Part shown: positions 16,773-25,097 of the stretch, piece by piece | How the letters are laid out: the number at the start of each line of letters is the position of its first letter | How positions within the stretch are numbered: the stretch's first letter is position 1 | Assembly (NCBI GenBank): GCA_022842625.1 | Contig: JALHPG010000002.1 | Location: 62,001-126,000, forward strand | Direction: 5' to 3' | Source: Bacteroidia bacterium | GTDB lineage: Bacteria > Bacteroidota > Bacteroidia > B-17B0 > Aurantibacillaceae | DNA: 64,000 nucleotides | Position numbers and translations under genes: made by a program | The notes under the pieces: generated by a model | Databases searched by the model: none | Seen by the model: only the letters and a program-made list of their open reading frames with translations | Told to the model about the DNA's origin: nothing

Positions 16773-16940
16773 ATGGGAAAAGGTGATAAAAGAACTAAAC
16801 GTGGCAAAATACATATTGGATCAACAGGTGTAGTGCGCCAAAAAAAGAAAAAAACTGCAGCTAAGAAAACTGCTAAAGCTCCGGCAAAAGCAGCAGCTAA
16901 AAAAGCAGCTCCAAAAAAAGCAGCTAAAAAAGCTGAATAA
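16773..16940 (+). CDS. Small ribosomal protein bTHX with alanine/lysine-rich tail
   Basis: Missed by the ORF track. It encodes 55 residues. The first ~27, 'MGKGDKRTKRGKIHIGSTGV' followed by VRQKKKK, are the small-subunit protein THX, which packs in the head of the 30S subunit. The other ~28 residues are an Ala/Lys/Pro repeat (TAAKKTAKAPAKAAAKKAAP) that resembles histone H1 tails. THX is usually only 25-35 residues, so this tail doubles it. A strong terminator follows. A TACTTTTA sequence about 25 bases upstream is a weak -7-like element. Confidence 0.88.
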   Translation: MGKGDKRTKRGKIHIGSTGVVRQKKKKTAAKKTAKAPAKAAAKKAAPKKAAKKAE

Positions 16941-16952
16941 AAAAATTAAACA

Positions 16953-16985
16953 AAAAAAGCTGTCATAATTTGGCAGCTTTTTTTG
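16953..16985 (+). terminator. Intrinsic terminator after bTHX
   Basis: AAAAAGCTGTC pairs with GGCAGCTTTTT (one wobble) followed by a T run. The downstream YkgJ ORF as listed in the track begins inside this T run, which supports its later start. Confidence 0.85.
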
Positions 16986-17039
16986 TTTCTACCTAGTCCT
17001 ATAAAACAATCAAAAAAACCTCCCCTTGGTCACTATTTC

Positions 17040-17528
17040 ATGAACCTTTCGGATTTTAATAAACAAGCGCAACGCCTTAAAAAAGAAAATCAAAATTTTT
17101 TTAGAAGACTTAGCCTGCGTCCGCCAAAAAATTTAGACGAAATTTTTCATGAAGAGCACGAAGCCGTGTTTAAAAAAACAGACTGTTTAAGCTGCGCTAA
17201 CTGCTGCAAAACAACTTCGCCAATATTTTATCAACGCGATGTTGAGCGCGCCGCAAAAGCCGTTAAAATGAAGCCCGGCGCATTTATAGAAAAATATCTT
17301 AGAGAAGATGAGGAGCATGACCTTGTATTACAACAAGCGCCCTGCCCATTTTTGAATACAGACAACTTTTGTTCTATCTATGACGATAGACCAAACGCCT
17401 GCAGAGAATACCCACACACCGACCGTAAAAAAATGCAGCAAATTTTAGATCTAACTTTTAAGAATACATTGGTTTGTCCGGCGGTGCTGCAAATTACAGA
17501 AAACATTAAAAAGAAATTGGGGGTTTAG
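17040..17528 (+). CDS. YkgJ-family cysteine cluster protein
   Basis: A 162-residue protein of the CxxCxxCC family, thought to bind zinc or iron-sulfur. The Cys motif 'DCLSCANCCK' is followed by 'CPFL', 'CSIYDDRPNACREYP' and a late 'VCPAV', so all family Cys are present. I start it at the ATG at 17040 (MNLSDFNKQAQ) because the track start at 16983 lies in the bTHX terminator. Function in the cell is not established; it is not clearly in an operon. Confidence 0.82.
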   Translation: MNLSDFNKQAQRLKKENQNFFRRLSLRPPKNLDEIFHEEHEAVFKKTDCLSCANCCKTTSPIFYQRDVERAAKAVKMKPGAFIEKYLREDEEHDLVLQQAPCPFLNTDNFCSIYDDRPNACREYPHTDRKKMQQILDLTFKNTLVCPAVLQITENIKKKLGV

Positions 17529-17572
17529 GTTTTAGTCAATATTTAATATCTTTATAGACAAAGAAAAATTAA

Positions 17573-18001
17573 ATGAACCCATTGTTAATTCTTATGATCA
17601 GCCTTGTTTTATTTTCATGCTCAACCGGCGAAAATAAAAACAGAAAAATAGACGGCTCCTTTAATAAAGAAATAGGTGAGAGAATCAAAATGCTTAATAA
17701 AGACAGCATTCAAACCGATTCTTTAAAAGTAGATCCCAACAAAATTGATAGCGTAGTAAATACTTTAATATTACTTTCTAAAGATATCGAAAACATTGGC
17801 GCTTCAATTAATAAATCAAACAATTATTTTGATGTCCTTGCCAGCCAACACGGCTTTAGCCCTTATGATTTTATTAAAGTAAAAAACGGCATGCATGTAG
17901 ATGACATTGCCACAACTTTAAAACAAAACGAGTTGACTTTTTTTAATAAGATCTTATTAAAGAATAATAAAAGTGATCTGTTGCTGCATTCGGCGCAATA
18001 A
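17573..18001 (+). CDS. Small hypothetical lipoprotein
   Basis: A 142-residue protein starting with a lipoprotein signal whose lipobox is 'LVLFSC', so Cys16 is the likely lipid-modified residue. The rest is mostly helical with several 'DSIQTDSLKVDPNKIDSVV'-like polar stretches and no recognised domain. It lies between the YkgJ gene and convergent ribE. TATCTTTA about 25 bases upstream resembles the -7 element with its last base changed. I do not recognise the family. Confidence 0.6.
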   Translation: MNPLLILMISLVLFSCSTGENKNRKIDGSFNKEIGERIKMLNKDSIQTDSLKVDPNKIDSVVNTLILLSKDIENIGASINKSNNYFDVLASQHGFSPYDFIKVKNGMHVDDIATTLKQNELTFFNKILLKNNKSDLLLHSAQ

Positions 18002-18028
18002 AAGAATACACGCTTCTCGCGAAAAGAG

Positions 18029-18616
18029 TTATTTTAGCGATAACATTTTTGCAACGTACTTGCCAATAATATCAAACTCCAAATTAATAAGACTTCCAAC
18101 TTTTATCTCTTTAAAATTCGTATGCTCAAATGTGTATGGTATGATGTGAACCGAAAAAGTAGTGTCGGTAGATCTAACAACTGTAAGGCTTACACCGTTA
18201 ATAGTTATACTGCCCTTTTCTACCGTAACAAAATTTTTATTTTTTTCGTGTTCAAAAACAAACTCCCAACTTCCGTTTAGATCATTTACTTCTATACACT
18301 TTGCGGTTGTATCAACATGTCCTTGCACAATGTGTCCGTCAAACCTACCATTTGCAGGCATACAACGCTCAATGTTTACATGGTTCCCCGGTTTTAAAGT
18401 TCCTAAATTCGTTCTCTTTAATGTTTCGTTTATGGCAGTTACTGTATAATTATTGCCTTCAATTTTTACCACCGTTAAGCAAACACCATTATGTGCAACG
18501 CTTTGATCGATCTTTAATTCGTTTGTTAGTTTACTCGAAAAAGTAAAATTTATATTTGAGTTTTCATTCTCAATTTTTTCAACTCTTGCAAGAGTTTCTA
18601 TAATGCCTGTAAACAT
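18029..18616 (-). CDS. ribE: Riboflavin synthase, alpha chain
   Basis: A 195-residue enzyme that dismutates two 6,7-dimethyl-8-ribityllumazine molecules into riboflavin. Two tandem lumazine-binding barrels are visible. The first starts 'MFTGIIETLARVEKIE' and contains 'VAHNGVCLTVV'. The second begins around residue 97 with 'GHIVQGHVDTTAKC' and contains 'ITINGVSLTVV'. Length and repeats are standard. It lies last in a same-strand series pdxH, agmatinase-like, TlpA-like, ribE with gaps of 3-24 bases. Confidence 0.95.
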   Translation of the reverse strand: MFTGIIETLARVEKIENENSNINFTFSSKLTNELKIDQSVAHNGVCLTVVKIEGNNYTVTAINETLKRTNLGTLKPGNHVNIERCMPANGRFDGHIVQGHVDTTAKCIEVNDLNGSWEFVFEHEKNKNFVTVEKGSITINGVSLTVVRSTDTTFSVHIIPYTFEHTNFKEIKVGSLINLEFDIIGKYVAKMLSLK

Positions 18617-18639
18617 AAATTAAAGTTAATTCTTTTTAT

Positions 18640-19872
18640 CTATTCTTTTAGTAACTGCTTAATTAAGCTCTCGGTGTTTTGCTTAAAAACCTCGTAATCA
18701 TTGCCCGTGGCCGGTCCGCTAAATCCGGTGTGTATTTTAATCACTTGGTGTTGTCTATTTAAAAACAGTGTAGTAGGAAAAGCTGTGATCTTATTGAGTG
18801 CCGACAATACCTCGCTAGCTTTATCTTTGCCCGTTTGCTGTGTAACTAATATATCATAATCCATATTAAGTTTCTTTTTAACACGCAATAACCGCTCTTT
18901 TGAGACTTCGAAATCACTTGATTTTTCAAACGCTAATGCTATAATTTCTAATCCGTCATTTTTATACCGCTTATAAACCTCAGCTAAATAGGCGCTTTCA
19001 TCCATACAATTAGGACACCAACTTCCCATTACCTGAATAATTACAGGTTTGTTCAGGTATTTTTTATCATTCAGACTAACAACTTTTTTATTTAGATCAG
19101 GAAAAGAAAAATTGATCTTCTCATCTTTGTTTTTTAAAAATGTTATTTCATCTGCGTTTTTCAATTTAAAATCTGCATTTTGTTTGGCCACCCAGGGTTC
19201 TTGCCAACTAGCGCCGCTATAAAATGTTCCGCTTAGTTTTCCTTCATTTATTTCTGCAGTAAATAAAAAAGCATGGCTCCCATCAAAACAAGAAAGAAAT
19301 AATTTATTGCCATTCTTCATGCCTTCCAAATAACGGTAATCACCGGTTTCGGTTAAAAATGTGCCTGTTAAATAATCGGTTTGTTCAACATGATGAAAAA
19401 CAGCAATCGCTTTCGAACTGTCTTTTGTGTTTGGAGAAAATGTGGTTTCCCATTTGCCTTCAAAACAAGGATTTGCTTTGCCGGGAACAAATGAAAAACG
19501 ATTGACCTCAGCATAAACAGCTTTGAATTTAATTTTATTCTTAGTGGTTTTATAATGATTAATCCAAAGTCCTTCTAAATTATCGCCAACAAAAACAGTT
19601 CTGAATTCGGTATCAAACACCGGCATTTTAAAATTTACCGAATCACCTTTAATACTTATTTCATCAACAATAATGCGCTCGTCGGCATTTTTAATAATGA
19701 TCGATGGTTTTTTGCCTTTGTATTTAACGTCAAAATTAAAAGGAAGCTCTGTGTTGTTTTCTTCATTTAAAATTAAAACACCACGGTAACTTCCTTCCTT
19801 TAATTTTTTAGAAAACATAGAAGTTGCTGTAAGAATAAAAATTAGCAGATATACACGTGTAGTAATTCTCAT
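18640..19872 (-). CDS. TlpA-family thioredoxin-fold protein
   Basis: A 410-residue exported protein. A signal peptide (about 1-21) and a ~230-residue beta-rich N-terminal domain precede a thioredoxin domain (about 255-410). The active site is 'MGSWCPNCMDESAYL', a CPNC variant of CxxC, and the cis-Pro loop is 'ITAFPTTLFLNR'. Such TlpA/ResA-like proteins reduce or exchange disulfides in the periplasm. The N-terminal domain is like those of other Bacteroidota TlpA proteins, but its ligand is unknown. It lies 17 bases after the agmatinase-like gene. Confidence 0.82.
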   Translation of the reverse strand: MRITTRVYLLIFILTATSMFSKKLKEGSYRGVLILNEENNTELPFNFDVKYKGKKPSIIIKNADERIIVDEISIKGDSVNFKMPVFDTEFRTVFVGDNLEGLWINHYKTTKNKIKFKAVYAEVNRFSFVPGKANPCFEGKWETTFSPNTKDSSKAIAVFHHVEQTDYLTGTFLTETGDYRYLEGMKNGNKLFLSCFDGSHAFLFTAEINEGKLSGTFYSGASWQEPWVAKQNADFKLKNADEITFLKNKDEKINFSFPDLNKKVVSLNDKKYLNKPVIIQVMGSWCPNCMDESAYLAEVYKRYKNDGLEIIALAFEKSSDFEVSKERLLRVKKKLNMDYDILVTQQTGKDKASEVLSALNKITAFPTTLFLNRQHQVIKIHTGFSGPATGNDYEVFKQNTESLIKQLLKE

Positions 19873-19889
19873 TCTTAAATTATTTCTTT

Positions 19890-20945
19890 TTAGTTGCTCT
19901 TACTCATTGCTGCTAAATTCGCAATTCTAAATAGTAAACGAGCGGCAACGTTTGCATCCCAATCATCGCCATCGGCTCCCGGAGACACTTCATTAATGTC
20001 AAATGCAATTATCTTTCGTCCGCTTTTTACAATTTTTTCAATTAAAAACAAGATCTGTTCTGTTTCAAACCCACCGGCAACAGGCGTTCCGGTGTTTGGA
20101 CAAAGTTTAGGGTCTAAACCATCAATATCAAAACTTAAATAAATGTTTTGCGGCAATTCGTTAATGATGCGGTTACAAACTCTATCCCAGCTATCGCCAA
20201 CATATTGTGCGTACTTTATATCGCGATCAAAAAAAGTTTTGATCCTGCCGTTACTGTTGTTTATTAAATTAAGCTCTTCCTCGCAGTAGTCGCGAATACC
20301 CACCTGTACAAGCTTTTCAACCTGTTTAATTTTTAATGCATTAAACATAATTGATGCATGAGAGAATTCAAATCCTTCGTAAGCGTTACGAAGATCGGCA
20401 TGCGCATCTATTTGAAGTATTGTAAACTTTTCGTACTTCTCGGCCAATGCCTGCATCATGCCAAGTGGTGTAGAATGATCGCCGCCAATTAAACCAACAA
20501 ATTTTCCTTTATCTAAAAAATGAAGCGTACGGGTTTTAACCCAATTGTTTAACCATAAACATTCTTTAGTTATATGTTGCGAAATCTCTTTCAGTTCTTT
20601 ACTATTTTCGTCTGCTCCGTTAGCCAAAGCATCAATATAACGCTCGGCAGACTGACGCAAATTCTCACTTTTCGTTCTAACGTCCTGATCGATCGCATCC
20701 ATACCAATGCCTTTTTTCCAGGCATCTTTTACAGTAGGGTCGTATAGATCAACCTGGTAGCTGGCGTCAGATATAGCTTGTGGACCATCTGCTGTGCCGC
20801 CTCCGTAACTCACGGTTACTTCCCAAGGTACAGGAATTAAAACGGTTTCACATTCCTCTAAAGTAAAGGGTAAACCAAAAAGACCATCTTTTAACTGGCC
20901 AATACCATTTGAATCAAAATTTTTTATTTTATCTTCTTTTGTCAT
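19890..20945 (-). CDS. Agmatinase/arginase-family ureohydrolase
   Basis: A 351-residue ureohydrolase with the binuclear manganese site: His in 'GGDHSTPLGMM', 'QIDAHADLRNAY' and 'SFDIDGLDP'. Substrate could be agmatine, arginine, guanidinobutyrate or formiminoglutamate; Bacteroidota members of this clade are usually labelled agmatinase family. An insert of ~45 residues around 95-140 distinguishes it from classical SpeB. It lies three bases after pdxH, so they are co-transcribed. The family is sure; the substrate is not. Confidence 0.85.
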   Translation of the reverse strand: MTKEDKIKNFDSNGIGQLKDGLFGLPFTLEECETVLIPVPWEVTVSYGGGTADGPQAISDASYQVDLYDPTVKDAWKKGIGMDAIDQDVRTKSENLRQSAERYIDALANGADENSKELKEISQHITKECLWLNNWVKTRTLHFLDKGKFVGLIGGDHSTPLGMMQALAEKYEKFTILQIDAHADLRNAYEGFEFSHASIMFNALKIKQVEKLVQVGIRDYCEEELNLINNSNGRIKTFFDRDIKYAQYVGDSWDRVCNRIINELPQNIYLSFDIDGLDPKLCPNTGTPVAGGFETEQILFLIEKIVKSGRKIIAFDINEVSPGADGDDWDANVAARLLFRIANLAAMSKSN

Positions 20946-20948
20946 AAT

Positions 20949-21599
20949 TTAAGGTGCAATTCGTTTAGTTTTCCATTCATTATTAATTAATTCATAGCAA
21001 ATTCTATCGTGCAAGCGGCTTTTACGGCCTTGCCAAAATTCATAATAATTTGCTTTTAAAACGTAGCCTCCCCAAAAATCGGGACGCTTAATGGTTTCGG
21101 GGGTAAATTGTTTTTTTAATTCTTCAACTTTTTTTTCTAATTCCTCGCGTGAAGATAATTGTTGGCTTTGAGCGCTTGCCCAAGTTCCAATTTTTGATTC
21201 GTATGGTCGGTTGTTGTAGTAAGCATCGGCCTGAGCGGCAGTGCTTTTTTCAACAATACCTTCAATACGAATTTGCCTTTCAAGTTGGGGCCAAAAAAAG
21301 GTTAAGCATGCATTAGGATTGTTGGCCAAATGTTGTGCCTTTACAGAATTATAATTGGTGTAAAAGAAAAAATCATTGTTTTGAAATTCGCGCAGATACA
21401 CAATGCGAGAAGACGGTTTGCCTTGTGGTGAGACCGTACTCAAATTACAGGCTTGAAATTCCTCTATTTTTGAATCAACGGCTTGTTGCAACCATAATTC
21501 GAATTGTAGATCTGGGTTTTTGTTGGCGTCTGTTTCACTTAGCGTTCCTTTTGTGAAATCCTCGCGCAATTTAACGATGTGGCTTCTTAAATCATCCAT
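20949..21599 (-). CDS. pdxH: Pyridoxamine 5'-phosphate oxidase
   Basis: A 216-residue FMN enzyme that oxidises pyridoxine or pyridoxamine phosphate to pyridoxal phosphate. FMN- and PLP-binding stretches are visible: 'SSRIVYLREFQNNDFFFYTNY', 'SRKA'-like 'NSVKAQHLANNPNACLTFFW', and the C-terminal 'WQGRKSRLHDRICYE'. Length is standard. TATCTTTA just upstream of the ATG resembles a -7 element but sits too close to be certain. Confidence 0.95.
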   Translation of the reverse strand: MDDLRSHIVKLREDFTKGTLSETDANKNPDLQFELWLQQAVDSKIEEFQACNLSTVSPQGKPSSRIVYLREFQNNDFFFYTNYNSVKAQHLANNPNACLTFFWPQLERQIRIEGIVEKSTAAQADAYYNNRPYESKIGTWASAQSQQLSSREELEKKVEELKKQFTPETIKRPDFWGGYVLKANYYEFWQGRKSRLHDRICYELINNEWKTKRIAP

Positions 21600-21637
21600 A
21601 GTGTAAAGATAGATAGAAATTTGACTCTAGAAAAAAG

Positions 21638-21723
21638 AGCCACAGATTTCGCTTATCGCACAGAAAACTATTGTAGAATTAAATAAATCATAAAAATCTG
21701 CGGGATCCGTGAAATCTGCGGCT
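21638..21723. repeat. Dispersed palindrome, AGCCACAGATTTCGC family (copy 1)
   Basis: The element begins AGCCACAGATTTCGCTTAT and ends ATCCGTGAAATCTGCGGCT, so its ends are near-inverted repeats. An AT-rich centre separates them. A second copy with the same ends lies at 42180-42281 in this window. Both lie between minus-strand genes. No ORF is inside. Confidence 0.75.
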
Positions 21724-21726
21724 GAC

Positions 21727-22212
21727 CTAAAAGATCAGATTTCGTTTGCTGGCTAATTCGTTGGCTTCGATAGTTTGCACCTGTATTACTTCTTGTATTG
21801 TTTTTAATTTATCAATGATCTTAAATTGATAATTATGAAGGTCTTCGCCTTTTAATAAAATAAAATAATCTGTTTTTGGTAATTCCTTTATCAGCTTCAC
21901 GCTTTCATCCACATCAACGCTTCCAAACAGATCATCGGTTTTTACGTCATTTAAATTAGGCTCTTCAAAATTACTCGTGTTAGGAATGAGATAGTATTCA
22001 ATTCCCAAAGCATCATCCAAAAAATGATACAGTGAAAATTTAAACACTTTTCCATCTTTTAAATTAAATGGTAAATAATCGCTGAGCAATAAATTAATTT
22101 TTAGCGCCTCGTTTACTGCACTGGTTACGTGATATTGATTTTCAAGACACACGAGGCCTATCAGCACAAAATCAAAATCTTCTTCGCTGGTATTTAAAAC
22201 GTATTTAGCCAA
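21727..22212 (-). CDS. IPExxxVDY family protein
   Basis: A 161-residue soluble protein of a small Bacteroidota family named after a motif; the corresponding region here is probably 'IEYYLIPNTSNFEEP'. The location directly after rnc, with an 8-base overlap, is the conserved place for this family and supports the call. The biochemical role is unknown; the coupling to RNase III suggests an RNA or fatty-acid link, which is inference. Confidence 0.75.
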   Translation of the reverse strand: MAKYVLNTSEEDFDFVLIGLVCLENQYHVTSAVNEALKINLLLSDYLPFNLKDGKVFKFSLYHFLDDALGIEYYLIPNTSNFEEPNLNDVKTDDLFGSVDVDESVKLIKELPKTDYFILLKGEDLHNYQFKIIDKLKTIQEVIQVQTIEANELASKRNLIF

Positions 22213-22945
22213 TTTCTTTTTGCAATTCTTCTAAGGTTAATTGCGCGGCCTTTTGCTCAGCAACACGTTTACTAAAATTTTCAAATGTTATGTACGGCTT
22301 ATCGTTAATTATAACTTGAATAACATACAGTTTGTTGGCGCCTTGTTTCTCTTCGCTTAATAATTTATATTCTAATATCAGTTTATTTTTTTGGCAGTGA
22401 ATTTGGAGTTGACTTTTATAATCACTGTCTGTGTTAACCAACACGTTTATATCAATATGATATTTTATGATCTTTGACGAGATGAATTTTTTTGTTTTTT
22501 CATAACCAAGATCAAGGTAAACGGCGCCAATAAAGGCTTCAAAGACATCGCCATAGGCGCTTGACTTTAATTTTTCGTCTTTGGTTAAGTTAGCTTTTAA
22601 CTGCGCGTTAAAACCAAATTTAATTGAAAGCTCTTTTAAATTTTGGCCGTTTACGATCTTACTGCGAAGTTGAGTTAAAAAACCTTCGTCTTTATAGGGA
22701 TAAATATTAAATAGGTGTTCGGCAATAACAGCCCCTAAAACAGCATCGCCTAAAAACTCAAGTCTTTCGTTACTGATTGGATTACCATCTCGTTTTGCGG
22801 CAGCACTGCTGTGTAAAAAAGCCTGATGGTATAATGCTAAATTTTTTGGTGTAAACCCAATGGTAGTTTTTATCCATGCTTTAAAATCCTTATCGCTTTT
22901 AGTTTTTTTAAACCTAAGTTGCGATAATAATTTTTTTAGGGCCAA
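22205..22945 (-). CDS. rnc: Ribonuclease III
   Basis: A 246-residue double-strand endoribonuclease used in rRNA maturation. The signature 'NERLEFLGDAVLGAVIAEHLF' carries the catalytic acids, and 'YGDVFEAFIGAVYLDLGYEK' holds the second metal-binding pair. The C-terminal double-strand RNA-binding domain spans about 172-246 ('DYKSQLQIHCQKNKL' to 'RVAEQKAAQLTLEELQ'). It lies four bases after fabF and overlaps the next gene by 8 bases. Confidence 0.95.
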   Translation of the reverse strand: MALKKLLSQLRFKKTKSDKDFKAWIKTTIGFTPKNLALYHQAFLHSSAAAKRDGNPISNERLEFLGDAVLGAVIAEHLFNIYPYKDEGFLTQLRSKIVNGQNLKELSIKFGFNAQLKANLTKDEKLKSSAYGDVFEAFIGAVYLDLGYEKTKKFISSKIIKYHIDINVLVNTDSDYKSQLQIHCQKNKLILEYKLLSEEKQGANKLYVIQVIINDKPYITFENFSKRVAEQKAAQLTLEELQKEIG

Positions 22946-22949
22946 AACT

Positions 22950-24203
22950 TTAAGGTTTAAATTTTCTGATCACAACAGCTGCATTGTGACCCCCGAAACC
23001 AAACGTATTGCTAATTGCAATGTTTACCGTACGTTTTTGCATGGTGTTAAACGTAAGATTCAATTTTGGATCTATTTCCGGGTCTGGAGTTGTGTGATTT
23101 ATTGTTGGGGGAATAATGTCGTTTTTAACGGCTAAAATTGCAGCAATACCTTCAATTGCCCCGGCAGCGCCTAAAAGGTGGCCTGTCATACTTTTTGTTG
23201 AACTAATGTTTAATTTATAAGCATGTTCTCCAAAAATATTTTCAATTGCTTTTAATTCAGCTGTATCGCCAAGAGGAGTACTGGTTCCATGGGTATTAAT
23301 ATAATCAACTTCTGTAGGATCAATTCCTGCATCTTTTATGGCACGTTTCATTACTAAGGTTGCGCCTAATCCTTCCGGATGAGGTGCGGTAATGTGATGA
23401 GCGTCAGCGCTCATTCCGCCACCAATAATTTCGGCATAAATTTTCGCTCCACGAGCTAAAGCGTGATCAAGTTCTTCTAAAATAATGGCTGCTCCACCTT
23501 CTCCTAAAACAAAACCATCTCTGTCTTTGTCGTAGGGTCTAGAAGCTTTTGCAGGATCATCGTTTCTTGTGCTCATGGCTTGGCAAGCATTAAAACCGCC
23601 AATACCACTTTCGTTAATAGCAGCTTCGCTTCCGCCACTAATAATGGCGTTTGCTTTTCCTAAACGAATATAATTAAAAGCATCAATTAATGCGTTTGTA
23701 GAAGAGGCGCAAGCTGAAACTGTTGTAAAATTTGGTCCTCTTAAACCAAAGCGAATAGAGATATGACCGCTACAAATATCGGCGATCATTTTTGGAATAA
23801 AAAAAGGATTAAAACGAGGGGTGCCATCACCTTTAGCAAAAGCAAAGGTTTCGTTTTGGAAAGTATCTAAACCACCAATACCACTCCCCCAAATAACACC
23901 AATTTCATTTTTATCGATACCCTCAGCGTCAAGTCCGCTATCTGCAAATGCTTGAACGCTTGCGGCAATACCATACCAAGAATAAGTGTCTAATTTACGC
24001 GCTTCTTTTTTATCAAAATAATCATCGGTATTAAACCCTTTTACTTCGCAAGCAAATCTTGTTTTAAATTTTGATGCATCAAAACGTGTAATAGGGGCTG
24101 CGCCGCTAACACCATTAATCAGATTGGTCCAATAATCATTAACATTATTGCCCAAAGGGGTAATGGCCCCAAGACCAGTAACTACTACACGTTTTAACTG
24201 CAT
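22950..24203 (-). CDS. fabF: 3-oxoacyl-[acyl-carrier-protein] synthase II
   Basis: A 417-residue condensing enzyme that elongates acyl-ACP with malonyl-ACP in fatty-acid synthesis. The Cys-His-His triad is present in 'VSACASSTNALIDA', 'NTHGTSTPLGD' and 'KSMTGHLLGAAGAIE'. Start 'MQLKRVVVTGLGAITPLGN' is typical. It lies nine bases downstream of acpP, its substrate carrier, and upstream of rnc, a widespread bacterial order. Confidence 0.96.
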   Translation of the reverse strand: MQLKRVVVTGLGAITPLGNNVNDYWTNLINGVSGAAPITRFDASKFKTRFACEVKGFNTDDYFDKKEARKLDTYSWYGIAASVQAFADSGLDAEGIDKNEIGVIWGSGIGGLDTFQNETFAFAKGDGTPRFNPFFIPKMIADICSGHISIRFGLRGPNFTTVSACASSTNALIDAFNYIRLGKANAIISGGSEAAINESGIGGFNACQAMSTRNDDPAKASRPYDKDRDGFVLGEGGAAIILEELDHALARGAKIYAEIIGGGMSADAHHITAPHPEGLGATLVMKRAIKDAGIDPTEVDYINTHGTSTPLGDTAELKAIENIFGEHAYKLNISSTKSMTGHLLGAAGAIEGIAAILAVKNDIIPPTINHTTPDPEIDPKLNLTFNTMQKRTVNIAISNTFGFGGHNAAVVIRKFKP

Positions 24204-24212
24204 AAAATAAAA

Positions 24213-24452
24213 TTAGTTTTTTGCGTTTGCCTCAATGTAAGCAATTGCATCACCTACTGTGCCAATTTTCTCGGCTTGCTCATCAGGAATAGCGATGTTA
24301 AACTCTTTTTCGAATTCCATGATCAATTCCACAGTATCTAACGAGTCTGCTCCTAAATCATTAGTAAAGCTAGCTGTTGGTGTTACTTCTTTCTCATCAA
24401 CGCCTAATTTATCAACGATGATTGATTTTACTTTGTTTGCAATGTCTGACAT
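24213..24452 (-). CDS. acpP: Acyl carrier protein
   Basis: A 79-residue acidic protein that carries growing acyl chains on a phosphopantetheine arm. The attachment Ser is in '[18 protein letters not shown]'. The track start at 24551 is an upstream extension; '[20 protein letters not shown]' from the ATG at 24452 is the family N-terminus and leaves the promoter outside the gene. First gene of acpP-fabF-rnc-IPExxxVDY. Confidence 0.96.
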   Translation of the reverse strand: MSDIANKVKSIIVDKLGVDEKEVTPTASFTNDLGADSLDTVELIMEFEKEFNIAIPDEQAEKIGTVGDAIAYIEANAKN

Positions 24453-24475
24453 TATAATTCTTTTTAAATTTGGCA

Positions 24476-24505
24476 CAAAAATAATTATATCGCAGCTAAA
24501 ACAAA
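24476..24505 (-). promoter_or_regulatory. Promoter of acpP
   Basis: On the minus strand TTTTG (-33) is followed after 18 bases by TATTTTTG (-7), matching the Bacteroidota consensus TTTG-N19-TAnnTTTG within one base of spacing. The transcript would have a short leader before the acpP ATG at 24452. Confidence 0.7.
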
Positions 24506-24607
24506 ATTTAAACTCAAAAATAACCTCGAATTTTTGATAATTTGTTAGCATCCAAAGTTAAATTTTAGTTAACTTATTGAAAACTAAGCTGTAACAAAAT
24601 TCAATAG

Positions 24608-24913
24608 TTAAGAAGTTTTTTTCACCACATGGCGGTTATGATGATGCCTGTTATGATTATGCCTGTTTACTGGGGGCTTTTGATCTAATACTGACTGGCT
24701 TTTGTCCTTAATCACATAGGTAGTTAAAATATAGAGCACTAAACTTGCTCCCACTATTCCTCCCATTACTATTAAACCCTGTGTGTTAAGGTTTGACATT
24801 TGATTACCCGAATTATTCGTTACACTATCCATAACCCCGGCAACCATTCTTTGGCTGCTAACAAGCACCAACCCTACTAGGATTGACATTGCTCTAAAAT
24901 TTATTGTTTTCAT
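24608..24913 (-). CDS. Small membrane protein with histidine-rich tail
   Basis: A 101-residue protein from the ATG at 24913 (the track extends it to 25147 without support, across the rimP leader). It has a signal-like N-terminus (about 8-26), a polar stretch, one firm membrane helix at about 46-68 ('GLIVMGGIVGASLVLYILTTYV') and a C-terminal tail 'NRHNHNRHHHNRH'. The tail has seven His in 13 residues and could bind divalent metal. In the DNA it is partly a 15-base direct repeat (GTTATGATKATGCCT). I do not recognise a family. It is divergent from rimP. Confidence 0.6.
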   Translation of the reverse strand: MKTINFRAMSILVGLVLVSSQRMVAGVMDSVTNNSGNQMSNLNTQGLIVMGGIVGASLVLYILTTYVIKDKSQSVLDQKPPVNRHNHNRHHHNRHVVKKTS

Positions 24914-25027
24914 ATGATCTGTTTTTATGATGTTTCTACCTATATAAACGTTATGTATCACATGTAGGTTGGCAAAATATGTGCCTGTTTGGCTTATTTT
25001 TTGTTTTTTTATTAAATATTTATTACT

Positions 25028-25035
25028 TATATTTG
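25028..25035 (+). promoter_or_regulatory. -7 element for rimP-nusA-infB
   Basis: TATATTTG matches TAnnTTTG exactly. It predicts transcription starting near 25041, just before the leader hairpin. It also shows that the track start for rimP at 24969 is too early. Confidence 0.65.
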
Positions 25036-25057
25036 CACTCACGAAAATAACTAAAGA

Positions 25058-25085
25058 AAAAGAGGGGACAGTTGTCCCCTCTTTT
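25058..25085 (+). promoter_or_regulatory. Perfect leader hairpin before rimP
   Basis: AAAAGAGGGGAC and GTCCCCTCTTTT form a perfect 12-bp stem with a 4-base loop, with A-rich sequence before and T-rich after. The shape is that of an intrinsic terminator, but it lies inside the 5' leader, between the predicted transcription start and the TTG start of rimP 13 bases later. It may be an attenuator, an autoregulatory site, or a processing site for the neighbouring RNase III; which one cannot be told from sequence. Because the stem is symmetric it could also terminate weak minus-strand transcripts. Confidence 0.65.
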
Positions 25086-25097
25086 ATTGTAAAAAAA

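Noticed and set aside
24969-25097. Track N-terminal extension of rimP
   Set aside because: Lies upstream of the TATATTTG promoter and contains the leader hairpin; RimP homologs begin near the TTG at 25098.
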